A stretch of DNA of 64,000 nucleotides from Leisingera sp. S132 (GTDB lineage Bacteria > Pseudomonadota > Alphaproteobacteria > Rhodobacterales > Rhodobacteraceae), in the NCBI RefSeq assembly GCF_025144465.1, contig NZ_CP083553.1:2106001-2170000 (forward strand). Direction: 5' to 3'. Numbering within the stretch: the stretch's first letter is position 1; every line of letters begins with the position of its first letter. A model generated the notes under the pieces. That model saw only the letters and a program-made list of their open reading frames with translations. It had not been told where the DNA came from and made no database searches. Positions 1 to 9,303 of the stretch are shown here, piece by piece. Both the position numbers and the translations under genes were made by a program.

Positions 1-201
1 CAGCAGGCGTTCGATGTGGACCCCGAGCTGGTCAACGTCAACGGCGGCTCCATCGCCATGGGCCACCCGCTGGGCGCCACCGGGGCGATCATCATCGGCA
101 CCCTGCTGGATGAGCTGGAGCGGCAGGACAAGGAAATGGGCCTCGCCACCCTGTGCATCGCATCGGGCATGGGCGCCGCCACCATCATCGAGCGCGTCTG
201 A
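1..201 (+). CDS. fadA: acetyl-CoA acyltransferase (thiolase), C-terminal end
   Basis: Only the last 66 codons are in the window; the gene is cut by the left edge and is open in frame from base 1. The segment [18 protein letters not shown] is the thiolase C-terminal block with the active-site His in GHPLGATG, and CIASGMGAA matches the second catalytic Cys block (usually C-x-G-x-G). Thiolases release acetyl-CoA in the last step of beta-oxidation. Its stop overlaps the start of the cupin gene by one base (TGATG), and fadB follows, so this is the thiolase of a beta-oxidation operon. FadA or FadI cannot be told apart from this fragment. Confidence 0.9.
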   Translation, partial: QQAFDVDPELVNVNGGSIAMGHPLGATGAIIIGTLLDELERQDKEMGLATLCIASGMGAATIIERV

Positions 202-686
202 TGCCAAAGCTGGACCTATCCCAACTGCCCTGGCGGGCCGGATCGGGCTACCCCGGCAAGCTGGCCGAGGCCTGTGCGGGCCGCAGCGTGCAGCCGCTGG
301 GCGATCCTGGCGGGCTCAGCCAGTTCGGTGTCAACATCGTGCGGCTGGAGCCCGGCGCAGCCTCCTCCCTGCGCCATTACCACATTGAGCAGGACGAGTT
401 CGTGATGGTAACCGAAGGCACTTGCACCCTGATCGACGATCAGGGCGCGCATGAGATGATGCCCGGCGACTGCGCCGCCTTTCCGGCGGGCGAGGAGAAC
501 GGCCACCATCTGGTGAACCGTTCGGACAAGCCTGCCGCCTTTCTGGTGGTGGGCACCCGCACCCCGACCGAGACCGGCTATTACAGCGATTTGGACATGA
601 TGGTGAAATTCGCAAGCGGCGAGTTCACCTTTACCCGCAAGGACGGCAGCCCGCTGACGGCTGACCAGACCGGAGAAGACACATGA
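201..686 (+). CDS. cupin domain protein within the beta-oxidation operon
   Basis: A 161-residue single-domain cupin. The metal-binding block is visible as [15 protein letters not shown] (His, His, Glu) at about residues 58-72, followed by the second block [18 protein letters not shown] with its His at about residues 93-110. The chosen ATG at 201 overlaps the thiolase stop; a longer frame from 153 would run into thiolase coding sequence. The 3' end overlaps fadB by four bases (ATGA), so all three genes are translationally coupled. Substrate and role are unknown. A small sensor, isomerase or dioxygenase acting on an acyl-CoA-linked compound is possible, but this is inference from position only. 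Confidence 0.8.
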   Translation: MPKLDLSQLPWRAGSGYPGKLAEACAGRSVQPLGDPGGLSQFGVNIVRLEPGAASSLRHYHIEQDEFVMVTEGTCTLIDDQGAHEMMPGDCAAFPAGEENGHHLVNRSDKPAAFLVVGTRTPTETGYYSDLDMMVKFASGEFTFTRKDGSPLTADQTGEDT

Positions 687-2884
687 GCGATTTCAAATAC
701 GACGTGGACGCAGACGGCGTCGCAATCATCACCTGGGACGCCGAGGGCAAGAGCATGAACGTCCTCACCCGCGAGGCCTTTGGCCTGGTGGAGGAATACG
801 TGGACCGGGCGCTGGAGGACGAGGGTGTCAAGGGCATCGTGATCACCAGCGGCAAGAAGGACTTTGCCGGCGGCATGGACCTGAACGTCCTGGCCACCAT
901 CCGCGAGGAATCGGGGGAGAACCCGGCCCAGGGCCTGTTCGATTTCACCATGGGCGGCCACCGCATCCTGCGCAAGCTGGAACTGGCGGGGATGGACCCG
1001 AAGACCATGAAGGGCGGCAAGCCGGTGGCCTGCGCCATCAACGGCACCTGCGCCGGCATCGGCACCGAGATTGCCCTGGCCTGCCATCACCGGGTGATGA
1101 CATCGAACCCGAAAGCCAGGATCGGCCTGCCGGAGATCATGATCGGCATCTTCCCCGGCGGCGGCGGCACCACGCGGTATTCCCGCATGGTGGGTGCGAT
1201 GGCGGCGGCCCCGGTCCTGCTGGAAGGCAAGATGATGGACCCGAAGAAAGCCAAGGGCGCCCAGCTGATCGACGCGGTGGCCGATGATGCGCTGGCAGCG
1301 GCCAAGGAATGGGTGCTGAACGCCAAGGACGCAGATCTGGTGAAGCCCTGGGATGCCAAGGGCTACAAAATGCCGGGCGGCGCGCCCTATCACCCGGCGG
1401 GCTTCATGACCTTTGTTGGTGCCTCCGCCATGGTGCACGGCAAGACCCAGGGCGCCTTCCCGGCGGCCAAGGCGCTGCTGTCCTCGATCTATGAGGGCGC
1501 GCTGGTCGATTTCGACACCGCGCTGAAGATCGAGGCGCGCTGGTTCACCAACGTGCTGATGAACCCCTCGTCCTCCGCGATGATCCGCAGCCTGTTCCTG
1601 AACAAGCAGGCGCTGGAGAAAGGCGCCGTGCGGCCCAAGGATGTGCCGGATCAGTCGGTGAAGAAAATCGGCGTTCTGGGCGCGGGCATGATGGGCGCGG
1701 GCATCGCGCTGGTCTCGGCTCAGGCCGGCATGGAGGTGGTGCTGATCGACCGTGATCAGGAGGCTGCGGACAAGGGCAAGGCCTATTCCGCCAACTACAT
1801 GGATCAGGGCATCAAACGCGGCAAGGCGACCGAGGAGAAGAAAGAGGCGCTGCTGGCGCAGATCACCGCAACGCCTGATCTGGACGCGCTGAAGGGCTGC
1901 GACCTGATCATCGAGGCGGTGTTCGAGGATCCGGGCGTCAAGGCCGAGATGACCCGGAAGGTCGAGGCAATCATTCCCGAAGACTGCATCTTTGCCTCCA
2001 ACACCTCCACCCTGCCGATCAGTGAGCTGGCCAAGGCCTCCAGCCGCCCGGAGCAGTTCATCGGCATTCACTTCTTCTCACCGGTTGAGAAGATGTTCCT
2101 GGTAGAGATCATCAAGGGCAAGGAGACCGGCGACCGCGCGGTGGCCAAGGCGCTGGATTACGTGCGCCAGATCCGCAAGACGCCGATCGTGGTCAATGAC
2201 GCGCGCTTCTTCTACGCCAACCGCTGCATCCTGCCCTACATCAACGAGGGTCTGCGGATGATCACCGAGGGCGTCTCGCCGGTGCTGATCGACAACGCAG
2301 CACGCCAGCTGGGCTTCCCGGTGGGGCCGGTGCAGCTGACCGATGAGACGTCGATTGATCTTGGCGCCAAGATTGCCCGCGCCACCAAGGCGGCGATGGG
2401 CGATGCCTATCCGGAAAGCCCGGCGGATGACCTGATCTTCTGGATGGAGGAACAGGGCCGTCTGGGCCGCAAGTCGAACGCGGGCTTCTTCGAGTATGAC
2501 GACAAGGGCAAGCGCGTCGAATACTGGAAGGGCTTGCAGGAGAAGTATCCGCTGGCGGACGAGCAGCCCGATCTGATCGAGGTGCAGGAGCGGCTGATGT
2601 TCGCGCAGGTGCTTGAGGCGGTGAGGGCGCTGGAGGAAGGCGTGCTGATGGACATCCGCGAGGGCGATGTGGGCGCCATCCTGGCCTGGGGCTTTGCGCC
2701 GTGGTCCGGCGGCCCGCTGAGCTGGCTGGACATCCTCGGCACGCCTTATGCGGCTGAGCGCTGCGACAGCCTGACGGAGCAGTTCGGCGCGCGCTTCGCC
2801 TGCCCGGCACTGCTGCGGGAGATGGCGGAGAAGGGTCAAAGCTTCTACACCCGCTTTGCACCGGAAACGTCCGCAGCCGCCTGA
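683..2884 (+). CDS. fadB: 3-hydroxyacyl-CoA dehydrogenase / enoyl-CoA hydratase, bifunctional
   Basis: A 733-residue multifunctional beta-oxidation protein. The N-terminal third is a crotonase (enoyl-CoA hydratase) domain with GTCAGIGTEIALACHHRV at about residues 118-135. At about residues 326-340 the Rossmann motif GVLGAGMMGAGIA starts the NAD-dependent 3-hydroxyacyl-CoA dehydrogenase, and IHFFSPVEKM (about residue 465) belongs to its catalytic part. The C-terminal 3HCDH repeat ends the protein. It hydrates enoyl-CoA and oxidises the hydroxyacyl-CoA; the upstream thiolase completes the cycle. FadB and FadJ are hard to separate by eye. A strong terminator follows directly. Confidence 0.95.
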   Translation: MSDFKYDVDADGVAIITWDAEGKSMNVLTREAFGLVEEYVDRALEDEGVKGIVITSGKKDFAGGMDLNVLATIREESGENPAQGLFDFTMGGHRILRKLELAGMDPKTMKGGKPVACAINGTCAGIGTEIALACHHRVMTSNPKARIGLPEIMIGIFPGGGGTTRYSRMVGAMAAAPVLLEGKMMDPKKAKGAQLIDAVADDALAAAKEWVLNAKDADLVKPWDAKGYKMPGGAPYHPAGFMTFVGASAMVHGKTQGAFPAAKALLSSIYEGALVDFDTALKIEARWFTNVLMNPSSSAMIRSLFLNKQALEKGAVRPKDVPDQSVKKIGVLGAGMMGAGIALVSAQAGMEVVLIDRDQEAADKGKAYSANYMDQGIKRGKATEEKKEALLAQITATPDLDALKGCDLIIEAVFEDPGVKAEMTRKVEAIIPEDCIFASNTSTLPISELAKASSRPEQFIGIHFFSPVEKMFLVEIIKGKETGDRAVAKALDYVRQIRKTPIVVNDARFFYANRCILPYINEGLRMITEGVSPVLIDNAARQLGFPVGPVQLTDETSIDLGAKIARATKAAMGDAYPESPADDLIFWMEEQGRLGRKSNAGFFEYDDKGKRVEYWKGLQEKYPLADEQPDLIEVQERLMFAQVLEAVRALEEGVLMDIREGDVGAILAWGFAPWSGGPLSWLDILGTPYAAERCDSLTEQFGARFACPALLREMAEKGQSFYTRFAPETSAAA

Positions 2885-2902
2885 ATCTGCTCCCCATAAC
2901 GG

Positions 2903-2936
2903 AAAAAGGCCGGCGCCCATTCGCCGGCCTTTTTCA
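2903..2936 (+). terminator. Rho-independent terminator after fadB
   Basis: A perfect 13-bp stem (AAAAAGGCCGGCG at 2903-2915 with its complement at 2922-2934) and a 6-base loop, with a T-run in the 3' arm. Because A-run and T-run flank the stem it could work in both directions, also ending the Hint-domain gene that converges from the right. Confidence 0.85.
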
Positions 2937-2965
2937 TTTCAGGTCAGTGCGTTGAAGGCTGACGC

Positions 2966-3640
2966 TTACATGAAGATGCCGGGCTGTTCAGCACCGGCCG
3001 CAGAGCCTGCGGGCCAGAACGCGTCTTCAGCCATCATCGCCAGAACCAGGCCGCGGGCTTCATTTGGATCCAGAACACGGTAGGCGCCCTGCTCCGCAAA
3101 TATCCGGCCGCACATCAGATTTGCCGGCGCCGCTGCATATCCCAGCATCCCGGCCTCCAGATAGATCACCTGATCCTCTGCAAACCGCGGCATCACCAGT
3201 TCCAGCTGGGCGCCCGGGTGCATGCGGCGGATGCCGCCGTAACCTTCCAGCGTGCAGGCTGGAACGATGGCAAAGGGATCGCCTTGGGCATCCTCCACCA
3301 GTTCGCTTTCCAGCAGCACCCCCTGATCCGGCATCAGCCACATCGGCACCCGGTTCATCAGCGCATCGCGCGGCACGAACAGCGGGCAGCGGGCAGGGTC
3401 CAGGTCACCCTCTGCCGGGATCATGATCTCCCGCTGCAGTTCCACCACGGTTTGCATGCCGTGATCAAAGGTCAGAACCTTGTCACCGGGCGCCAGCGCC
3501 TCCACCGGGCGCCAGCCCAGGTTGGAGGCCACATGGGTGCCTGCCAGAAAGCCGCCCTGGCCCGCCGGAACCAGGGGAAAGCCGCTGTTCATGACCCCGC
3601 CTGCCGGGGTGCTGGTGCGTTTCAGAAGCCAGTCCAGCAT
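2966..3640 (-). CDS. Hint domain-containing protein
   Basis: A 224-residue protein with a Hint (hedgehog/intein) fold block: FLAGTHVASNLGWRPVEALA at about residues 31-50 followed by PGDKVLTFDHGMQTV. Hint proteins of this kind are frequent in roseobacters and are usually joined to calcium-binding or secreted proteins. Here the domain stands almost alone. The position where a splicing or cleaving intein has its first Cys/Ser/Thr is occupied by FLAG, with no nucleophile right before the AGT block, so autoprocessing is doubtful. Start ATG at 3640 is preceded by GGAAAGG. No signal peptide is evident. Function unknown. Confidence 0.8.
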   Translation of the reverse strand: MLDWLLKRTSTPAGGVMNSGFPLVPAGQGGFLAGTHVASNLGWRPVEALAPGDKVLTFDHGMQTVVELQREIMIPAEGDLDPARCPLFVPRDALMNRVPMWLMPDQGVLLESELVEDAQGDPFAIVPACTLEGYGGIRRMHPGAQLELVMPRFAEDQVIYLEAGMLGYAAAPANLMCGRIFAEQGAYRVLDPNEARGLVLAMMAEDAFWPAGSAAGAEQPGIFM

Positions 3641-3820
3641 CCGCTTTCCTTTCCTGCCGCACGGTGGGAATCCCGCCGGCCGGTCCGATTTTTTTCCTTG
3701 CTCCTTGCCACTTATGGGACGGAACTAAGGCAAAAAACGGACATTGCTCACGTTACTGCGCCAATTTGCCAAACCTTTGCCGGATTAGGTCCCGGCCAGG
3801 CGCAATCAGCGCGCTTCACG
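3641..3820. other. intergenic, 5' of the Hint gene
   Basis: About 180 bases between two minus-strand genes, more AT-rich than the flanks (stretch 3685-3790). It must contain the promoter of the Hint-domain gene. I see no convincing inverted repeat or RNA gene. Confidence 0.4.
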
Positions 3821-4486
3821 CTATCTGGATAGGAGAGAATCGTTAAAAGAGTATTCAAATTGCGCGATATCCTGTGCGCAGGCGCCGGCCACAGCCTCCG
3901 CCGCGGCGTCGTCGTAGCAGACCCGCCAGTCGCGCTGGCGGGTGCTCTCGTTCACCAGGGGCAGCTCCAGCGGGAACCCAAGGTGATCAAACAGCGGCTG
4001 TGCGTCTGTCTCGAAATGCTCCAGCCGGATATAGAGCTGGCACTGCACGCCCCCGTCCGCATGGCGCATGTATGAGGACGCCGGGCTGCCGCGGAACGCC
4101 GCGATGATTTCCGGGTGCTGCACAAAGGCCCGGAATTCCAGGGTTTTCGCCAGCCCGGTGGCCGGATGCGCAAAGCGCTGTTCCCGCAGCCAGTGGTAAT
4201 AGCTGACCGCGCGGTCCCAGGGATTGCGCACCAGCGTGAAGGCAAAAAGACCGCGCAGAGTATCCTGTGGCACCAGCCCCTCAATATCGGCCAGGGTCGA
4301 ATGCTTCCACAGCCGCCCGCGTGCCTCAGCATCCTTCAGGCGGCGGCGGCGCTTCAGTGCCTTGGGCGTATCCCCCAGCATCATGTCATCCGCCATGGCG
4401 CGTGCCTCCAGCGCCAGCGCCAATGCGGTGCCGCCGGTTTTGGGGATGTGGATGAAAACGTAGCCGCGGCCTTGGGACAGGATCAT
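3821..4486 (-). CDS. sulfotransferase family 2-like protein
   Basis: A 221-residue soluble protein. HIPKTGGTAL at about residues 13-22 is the PAPS 5'-phosphosulfate loop, and FTLVRNPWDRAVSYYHWL at about residues 83-100 is the 3'-phosphate-binding block, both typical of the Sulfotransfer_2 family. Such enzymes move a sulfuryl group from PAPS to a sugar, lipid or other acceptor. The acceptor cannot be predicted here. There is no transmembrane anchor. It lies alone between the Hint gene and an exporter gene, both on the same strand but too distant for clear operon membership. Confidence 0.8.
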   Translation of the reverse strand: MILSQGRGYVFIHIPKTGGTALALALEARAMADDMMLGDTPKALKRRRRLKDAEARGRLWKHSTLADIEGLVPQDTLRGLFAFTLVRNPWDRAVSYYHWLREQRFAHPATGLAKTLEFRAFVQHPEIIAAFRGSPASSYMRHADGGVQCQLYIRLEHFETDAQPLFDHLGFPLELPLVNESTRQRDWRVCYDDAAAEAVAGACAQDIAQFEYSFNDSLLSR

Positions 4487-4630
4487 GTGCTGACCCTAGG
4501 ATATTGATCTGCACATGGAAACGAAGGAATTGCGCCTGCTGTGGAGCGCCCCGAAAGCCCATTCACCTTTGCGCAAATACTCCGGGGTGAATTGGCCCCG
4601 CAGGGCCAAGAGGGGCAGCGCCCCTTGCCT

Positions 4631-5554
4631 TCACTTCGAACGCAGCGCGATGGTGGCACCGGCCGTGATGATCAGGCCTATGCCCATCATCTGCCAGAGG
4701 TTCAGCGCCTGCCCCCAATAGGCCCAGGCAACGCCCGGCCCGACGATCATCACCGAATATTCAAACACGGCGACATACGATGCCTCGCCCAGCTGGTAGG
4801 CCTTGGTGATCAGGAACACGCCGCCCACCGCCGCACAGCCCTGCAGCAGGATCAGGTGGGCTATGTCCCACAGCGGCCAGACCCAGCCGCGGACCGCAAA
4901 ACCGTCCGCACCCGCGGGCACGTCCTGCGGCCAGATCTCCAGCCCCGCAAGCAGCAGGGCGCCAAGCACACCCTGCACCAGCAGGTAGATGAACAGCATC
5001 GCCACCGTGCTTTCACCCTGGCAGTAAAGCCCGGTTGCCAGTGAGCCGAGCGCATAGAACAGCCCGCCCGCCACCGGCACCAGAATCAGCAAGTTGAAGG
5101 CAACCGGATCCAGCTGAAGCACCATCAGCACACCGGCAAAACCGCCCAGAACCGCGCCGACCCGGATCCAGCCGATCCGCATTCTGAGGAACAGAACGGA
5201 AATCACCACGATCAGGATCGGCGAGGTGAACAGCCCGGCCAGCGCCTGGGCAATCGGCATCAGTGCGACTGCGGTGAAATAGAACACCATCGACACCGCC
5301 ACCAGCACCGCACGCAGCAGTACAGCGCCGAAGTTGCGGCAGCGCAGCCCGCCCAGTCCGGCGCGCGCCATCAGCCACAGGAACGGCAGTGCGACAAATG
5401 TGCGCAACAGGTAGAACTGGCCCAGCCCGATGGTCTCTGCCATCAGCGGCACGGCGTTGTCGGTGATGCCGATAATCAGCATTGCCGCCAGCATCGACTG
5501 CGCGGCTGCGGCCTGGCTGGTGCCCGGGGCGGAGAGTGCGGCTGTTTGTTTCAT
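4631..5554 (-). CDS. EamA/DMT-family transporter
   Basis: A hydrophobic protein of 307 residues with about ten predicted membrane segments arranged as two EamA repeats, for example SMLAAMLIIGITDNAVPLMA near the N terminus and FNLLILVPVAGGLFYALGSL in the second half. Drug/metabolite transporters of this type usually export small metabolites or amino acids; the substrate is not predictable. I place the start at 5554 (MKQTAAL) behind a GGAAGGG, although a longer reading from 5584 is open. It is divergent from the acyl-CoA synthetase gene at 5631. Confidence 0.8.
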   Translation of the reverse strand: MKQTAALSAPGTSQAAAAQSMLAAMLIIGITDNAVPLMAETIGLGQFYLLRTFVALPFLWLMARAGLGGLRCRNFGAVLLRAVLVAVSMVFYFTAVALMPIAQALAGLFTSPILIVVISVLFLRMRIGWIRVGAVLGGFAGVLMVLQLDPVAFNLLILVPVAGGLFYALGSLATGLYCQGESTVAMLFIYLLVQGVLGALLLAGLEIWPQDVPAGADGFAVRGWVWPLWDIAHLILLQGCAAVGGVFLITKAYQLGEASYVAVFEYSVMIVGPGVAWAYWGQALNLWQMMGIGLIITAGATIALRSK

Positions 5555-5630
5555 ACCCTTCCCATTGCCCGCAACTTTCCGCAATATCTATCCTCTAAGC
5601 GACACCAAAGTGATTCAGGGGAGGAAACTG

Positions 5631-7259
5631 ATGGGGTGGATGGCGGATGAAACCGGTCTGGAAAAGACCGCCGCGAATTATGTGCCGCTGTCGCCGCTGT
5701 CGCATCTGCAACGTGCGGCGCAGGTCTTTCCGGACCGTCTGGCGGTCAGCTATGGCAAGCACCGCAAGAGTTACGCCGAATACCACGAGCGCTGCACCCG
5801 CCTGGCGTCCGGCCTCGTCAAGCTGGGGGTGAAGCCCGGCGATGTGGTGGCCACCCTGTTGCCGAATATTCCGGCCCAAGCGGAGGCGCATTTCGGCGTG
5901 CCCGCTTGCGGTGCGGTGCTGAACACCATCAACACCCGTCTGGATGTCGGCACAGTTGCCTATATCTTTGCCCATGGCGAGGCCAAGGCGGTGCTGGTCG
6001 ATCCCCAGTTCATTGAGCTGGCAGAGGCCGCCGTCGAAGAGATGGACGGCCCGGCCCCGGTGCTGATTGAAGTGGCTGATGATCAGGCCAGCTGGCACGC
6101 CACCGGCCGCCACATGGAATACGAGGCGCTGCTGGCCAGCGGCGATCCGGACTTCCAGTGGATCATGCCCGAGGACGAGTGGGAAAGCCTGGCGCTGAAC
6201 TATACCTCCGGCACCACCGGGCGGCCCAAGGGCGTGGTCTATCACCACCGCGGCGCCTACCTGATGACCATGGGCACGGTGGTGTCCTGGCGGATGGTGC
6301 TGCACCCGGTCTATCTGACCATCGTGCCGCTGTTCCACTGCAACGGCTGGAATCACACCTGGATGATGCCGCTGGTTGGCGGCACCCTGGTCTGCTGCCG
6401 CGATATCACCGCGCAAAACATCTACAACGCCATCCATTACGAAGGCGTCACCCATTTCGGCGGCGCGCCGATTGTGCTGAACATGATCGTCAACGCGCTG
6501 GACGAGGAGCGCCGCACCTTTGATCACACGGTGGAGGTCTTCACCGCCGGGGCCCCGCCTGCCCCTGCGACGCTGTCGAAAATCGAAAACCTCGGCTTCA
6601 ACATCACCCATGTCTATGGGCTGACCGAGACCTTCGGCCATGTCACTGAATGCTATTGGAAGGCAGAGGACTGGGACACGCTGGACAAGGCTGGCATTGC
6701 GGCTAAAAAATCCCGCCAAGGCGTGGCCATGCCGATGCTGGAGCCGGTTGTGGTACGCGACAGCGAGCACAATGTGCTGCCGATGGACGGCCAGAGTCAG
6801 GGTGAGATCGCCCTGCGCGGCAATGTGGTGATGAAAGGGTATCTCAAGAACCCGGAGGCCACTGCGGAGGCGTTCAAGGGCGGTTACTTCAACTCCGGCG
6901 ATCTGGCGGTGCAGCACCCGGACGGCTACATCCAGATCGCCGACCGGGCCAAAGACATCATTATCTCCGGTGGCGAAAACATCTCCTCTGTCGAGGTGGA
7001 GGGCGTGCTGATGGCGCATCCCGATGTGTTGCTGGCCGCAGTTGCGGCAATGCCGGACGAGAAATGGGGCGAAGTGCCTTGCGCCTTTGTCGAGCTGAAA
7101 CCGGGCGCCAAGGAAGACGCCGCGGCGCTGATCGCCTTCACCCGCGAGACACTGGCCGGCTTCAAGGCGCCGAAGAAAGTGGTGTTCCAGGAGCTGCCCA
7201 AGACCTCAACCGGCAAGATCCAGAAGTTCGAACTGAGGAAAATCGCCAAGTCCTTGTGA
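5631..7259 (+). CDS. AMP-binding acyl-CoA synthetase
   Basis: A 542-residue ANL-superfamily ligase. The ATP-loop YTSGTTGRPKG lies at about residue 192, the adenylation motif YGLTETFG at about residue 332, and the C-terminal hinge and catalytic Lys region KTSTGKIQKFELR ends the protein. It activates a carboxylic acid to an acyl-CoA through an acyl-adenylate. The size and N terminus resemble the medium-chain or methylmercaptopropionate-type ligases common in roseobacters, but the substrate is not certain. The start at 5631 follows GGGGAGGAAACTG; longer readings to 5430 overlap the divergent exporter gene and are rejected. Confidence 0.9.
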   Translation: MGWMADETGLEKTAANYVPLSPLSHLQRAAQVFPDRLAVSYGKHRKSYAEYHERCTRLASGLVKLGVKPGDVVATLLPNIPAQAEAHFGVPACGAVLNTINTRLDVGTVAYIFAHGEAKAVLVDPQFIELAEAAVEEMDGPAPVLIEVADDQASWHATGRHMEYEALLASGDPDFQWIMPEDEWESLALNYTSGTTGRPKGVVYHHRGAYLMTMGTVVSWRMVLHPVYLTIVPLFHCNGWNHTWMMPLVGGTLVCCRDITAQNIYNAIHYEGVTHFGGAPIVLNMIVNALDEERRTFDHTVEVFTAGAPPAPATLSKIENLGFNITHVYGLTETFGHVTECYWKAEDWDTLDKAGIAAKKSRQGVAMPMLEPVVVRDSEHNVLPMDGQSQGEIALRGNVVMKGYLKNPEATAEAFKGGYFNSGDLAVQHPDGYIQIADRAKDIIISGGENISSVEVEGVLMAHPDVLLAAVAAMPDEKWGEVPCAFVELKPGAKEDAAALIAFTRETLAGFKAPKKVVFQELPKTSTGKIQKFELRKIAKSL

Positions 7260-7285
7260 TTTTTCACGGCGAAACAGCATTCTGA

Positions 7286-7314
7286 GGCGGCAAAGCAAAT
7301 TGCCGCCCCTGTTT
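7286..7314 (+). terminator. terminator after the acyl-CoA synthetase
   Basis: An 8-bp stem GGCGGCAA (7286-7293) with its complement at 7300-7307, followed by CCTGTTTT. It lies 27 bases after the stop codon. Confidence 0.65.
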
Positions 7315-7364
7315 TATGCGCTTATTCTGGCAGCAACGAGACGGATGGGGACCGGGCAAGCTGC

Positions 7365-8375
7365 ATGACGGCATTGAAGGAATTTGAGCGGCTGGAGGCT
7401 GCGGGCCTGTGGCGCGCGGATCCTGAGGCGCAGCGGCGGGATGTGATCATCTCGCTGGGGGACGCAACACTGACCATTGCCAGCATGAACGATTTGCCGC
7501 TGGCGCATTGGTCGCTGGCGGCCGTGGAGCGCGCCAATCCGGGTGAGTTCCCGGCCCTGTTCCACCCGGACGGCGACCCTGGAGAGACGCTGGAACTGGC
7601 GGAGGACGAAACCGCTATGCTGGAGGCCATCGCCAGGGTGCAGAATGCGATCGGGCGGTCGCGCGCGCGGCCCGGGCGGCTGCGGGCGGTCAGTATCCTG
7701 GGCACCCTGGCACTGGTGCTGGCGCTGCTGGTTCTTTGGCTGCCCGGGGCCGTGACGCGCCATGCGGTCGGCGTGGTGCCCGACATCAAGCGCAAGGCCA
7801 TCGGACAGGCGCTCTTGGGCCGCATTGAGCGGGTCTCCGGCCCCGCCTGCGCCACACCGGAAGCCGTACCGATCCTGAAAGCGCTGGCACAGCGCACCGG
7901 CGTTCGGCAGCTGGCGATCCTGCGCTCCGGCATTCCCGGCAGCCTGCATCTGCCCGGCGGTATCGTGCTTTTGAACCGCTCCTTCGTCGAGGATTTCGAG
8001 GATCCGGCAGTTGCCGCAGGCGCAGTCCTTGCCGAACGCGCCCGGGCAGAGGCCAGCGACCCGATGCAGGAACTGCTGGAGGCCGGCGGTTTCCGCGCCA
8101 CATTCAAGCTGCTGACCACAGGCGAGCTGGACCGGGCGGCACTGGATGCCTATTCCGAGGCCACCCTCTCAAGCCCCCGGCCCCAGCTGCCTGATGAGGT
8201 GCTTCTGGCGGAGTTTGCCCGCGCCGCCCTGCCTTCTTCCCCCTATGCCTATGCGCTGGACATCACCGGCGAGACGGTGCTGGGGCTGATCGAGGCCGAC
8301 CCGATGGCCGGCCGCGAACTGGAGCCGGTGCTGAACGACCGCGACTGGGTGCAGCTGCAGAACATCTGCGGCTGA
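7365..8375 (+). CDS. single-span membrane protein, peptidase-like remnant
   Basis: A 336-residue protein. About 105 cytosolic residues precede one clear membrane segment (ILGTLALVLALLVLWLPGAV, about residues 109-128). The distal part contains PGSLHLPGGIVLLNRSFVED and ATFKLLTTGELDRAALDAYSE, a layout that resembles M48-type membrane peptidases, where the LLN block precedes the zinc site. No HExxH zinc motif is present, so it is unlikely to be an active metallopeptidase. I do not recognise a named family with certainty. It is monocistronic as far as can be seen. Confidence 0.65.
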   Translation: MTALKEFERLEAAGLWRADPEAQRRDVIISLGDATLTIASMNDLPLAHWSLAAVERANPGEFPALFHPDGDPGETLELAEDETAMLEAIARVQNAIGRSRARPGRLRAVSILGTLALVLALLVLWLPGAVTRHAVGVVPDIKRKAIGQALLGRIERVSGPACATPEAVPILKALAQRTGVRQLAILRSGIPGSLHLPGGIVLLNRSFVEDFEDPAVAAGAVLAERARAEASDPMQELLEAGGFRATFKLLTTGELDRAALDAYSEATLSSPRPQLPDEVLLAEFARAALPSSPYAYALDITGETVLGLIEADPMAGRELEPVLNDRDWVQLQNICG

Positions 8376-8468
8376 TACGGTCCCCGCCTCCCCCGCCAAT
8401 CGCGAAAATGCGCCGGATCTGCTAGGATCGTCAAATCAGCGCAAACGCATCATGGGGGGACGTGAGGC

Positions 8469-9281
8469 ATGCCGGAAAATTCATCCAGTTTCACCGGAGA
8501 CATCCCGGGTTACTACGACAGCGGCCTCGGGCCAGTGATCTTCTTCAATTTTGCCGATGAGCTGGCGGCGCGCTGCGGTGCGCTTGCCGTCCAGGACGTT
8601 CTGGAGCTTGCTGCAGGAACCGGCATCGTTTCGCAGCGGCTGCGTCGCAAGCTGCCACCGGAAACCAGGCTGACCATCACGGATTTGAACGAGCCGATGC
8701 TGGCGCTGGCAAAAGCGAAACTCTCTGATACCACCAATGCCGCCTTCCAGCCCGCCGACGCGATGGCCCTGCCGTTTGGCGATGGCAGTTTTGATCTGAT
8801 CGCCTGCCAGTTCGGTGTCATGTTCTTCCCGGACAAAGCCGCCGCCTTCCAAGAGGCCGCGCGCGTTCTTAGGCCCGGCGGGCACTACATCTTCAATGTC
8901 TGGGCACCCATGGCGCAGAACCCGTTTGCCGGGATTGCCGACACCGTGGCGGCGCAGTTCTTCCCCAATGATCCGCCGGGCTTTTACAAGGTGCCCTTTC
9001 ATTACGGCCTGCCATCGGCAGTGACCGCGGATCTGAACAGCGAAGACTGGTCAGAAGCCGCTCACGAAACCGTCTCCTTGAACAAGACGATAGAGGACCC
9101 CGAGAAATTTGCCGAGGCCCTGGTCTATGGCAATCCGATGATCGACGAGATCCGTTCCCGCGGCGGTGTTGACCCTGATGAGATTGCCAGCGCCATTCTG
9201 GACGCCTTACGGGACCGCTTCGGGCCGCCGCCGCTCAGGATGCCGCTCGAGGCGGTCATTTTCACCTGCCGCCGGCGCTAG
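8469..9281 (+). CDS. class I SAM-dependent methyltransferase
   Basis: A 270-residue methyltransferase. SAM motif I is VLELAAGTGIVSQRL at about residues 40-54, the acidic ribose-binding residue is in TITDLNEPML, and FDLIACQFGVMFFPD is motif post-II/III, followed by ARVLRPGGHYIFNVW, the usual methyltransferase-11 block. It transfers a methyl group from S-adenosylmethionine to an unknown small molecule, quinone-like or natural-product substrate. The start at 8469 sits behind GGGGGGACGTGAGGC. No operon partner. Confidence 0.85.
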   Translation: MPENSSSFTGDIPGYYDSGLGPVIFFNFADELAARCGALAVQDVLELAAGTGIVSQRLRRKLPPETRLTITDLNEPMLALAKAKLSDTTNAAFQPADAMALPFGDGSFDLIACQFGVMFFPDKAAAFQEAARVLRPGGHYIFNVWAPMAQNPFAGIADTVAAQFFPNDPPGFYKVPFHYGLPSAVTADLNSEDWSEAAHETVSLNKTIEDPEKFAEALVYGNPMIDEIRSRGGVDPDEIASAILDALRDRFGPPPLRMPLEAVIFTCRRR

Positions 9282-9303
9282 GGACAGGCCCTATTTTGGG
9301 CCG

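Noticed and set aside
581-2071. Open reading frame of 496 codons on the minus strand
   Set aside because: Antisense to fadB; composition typical of a shadow frame.
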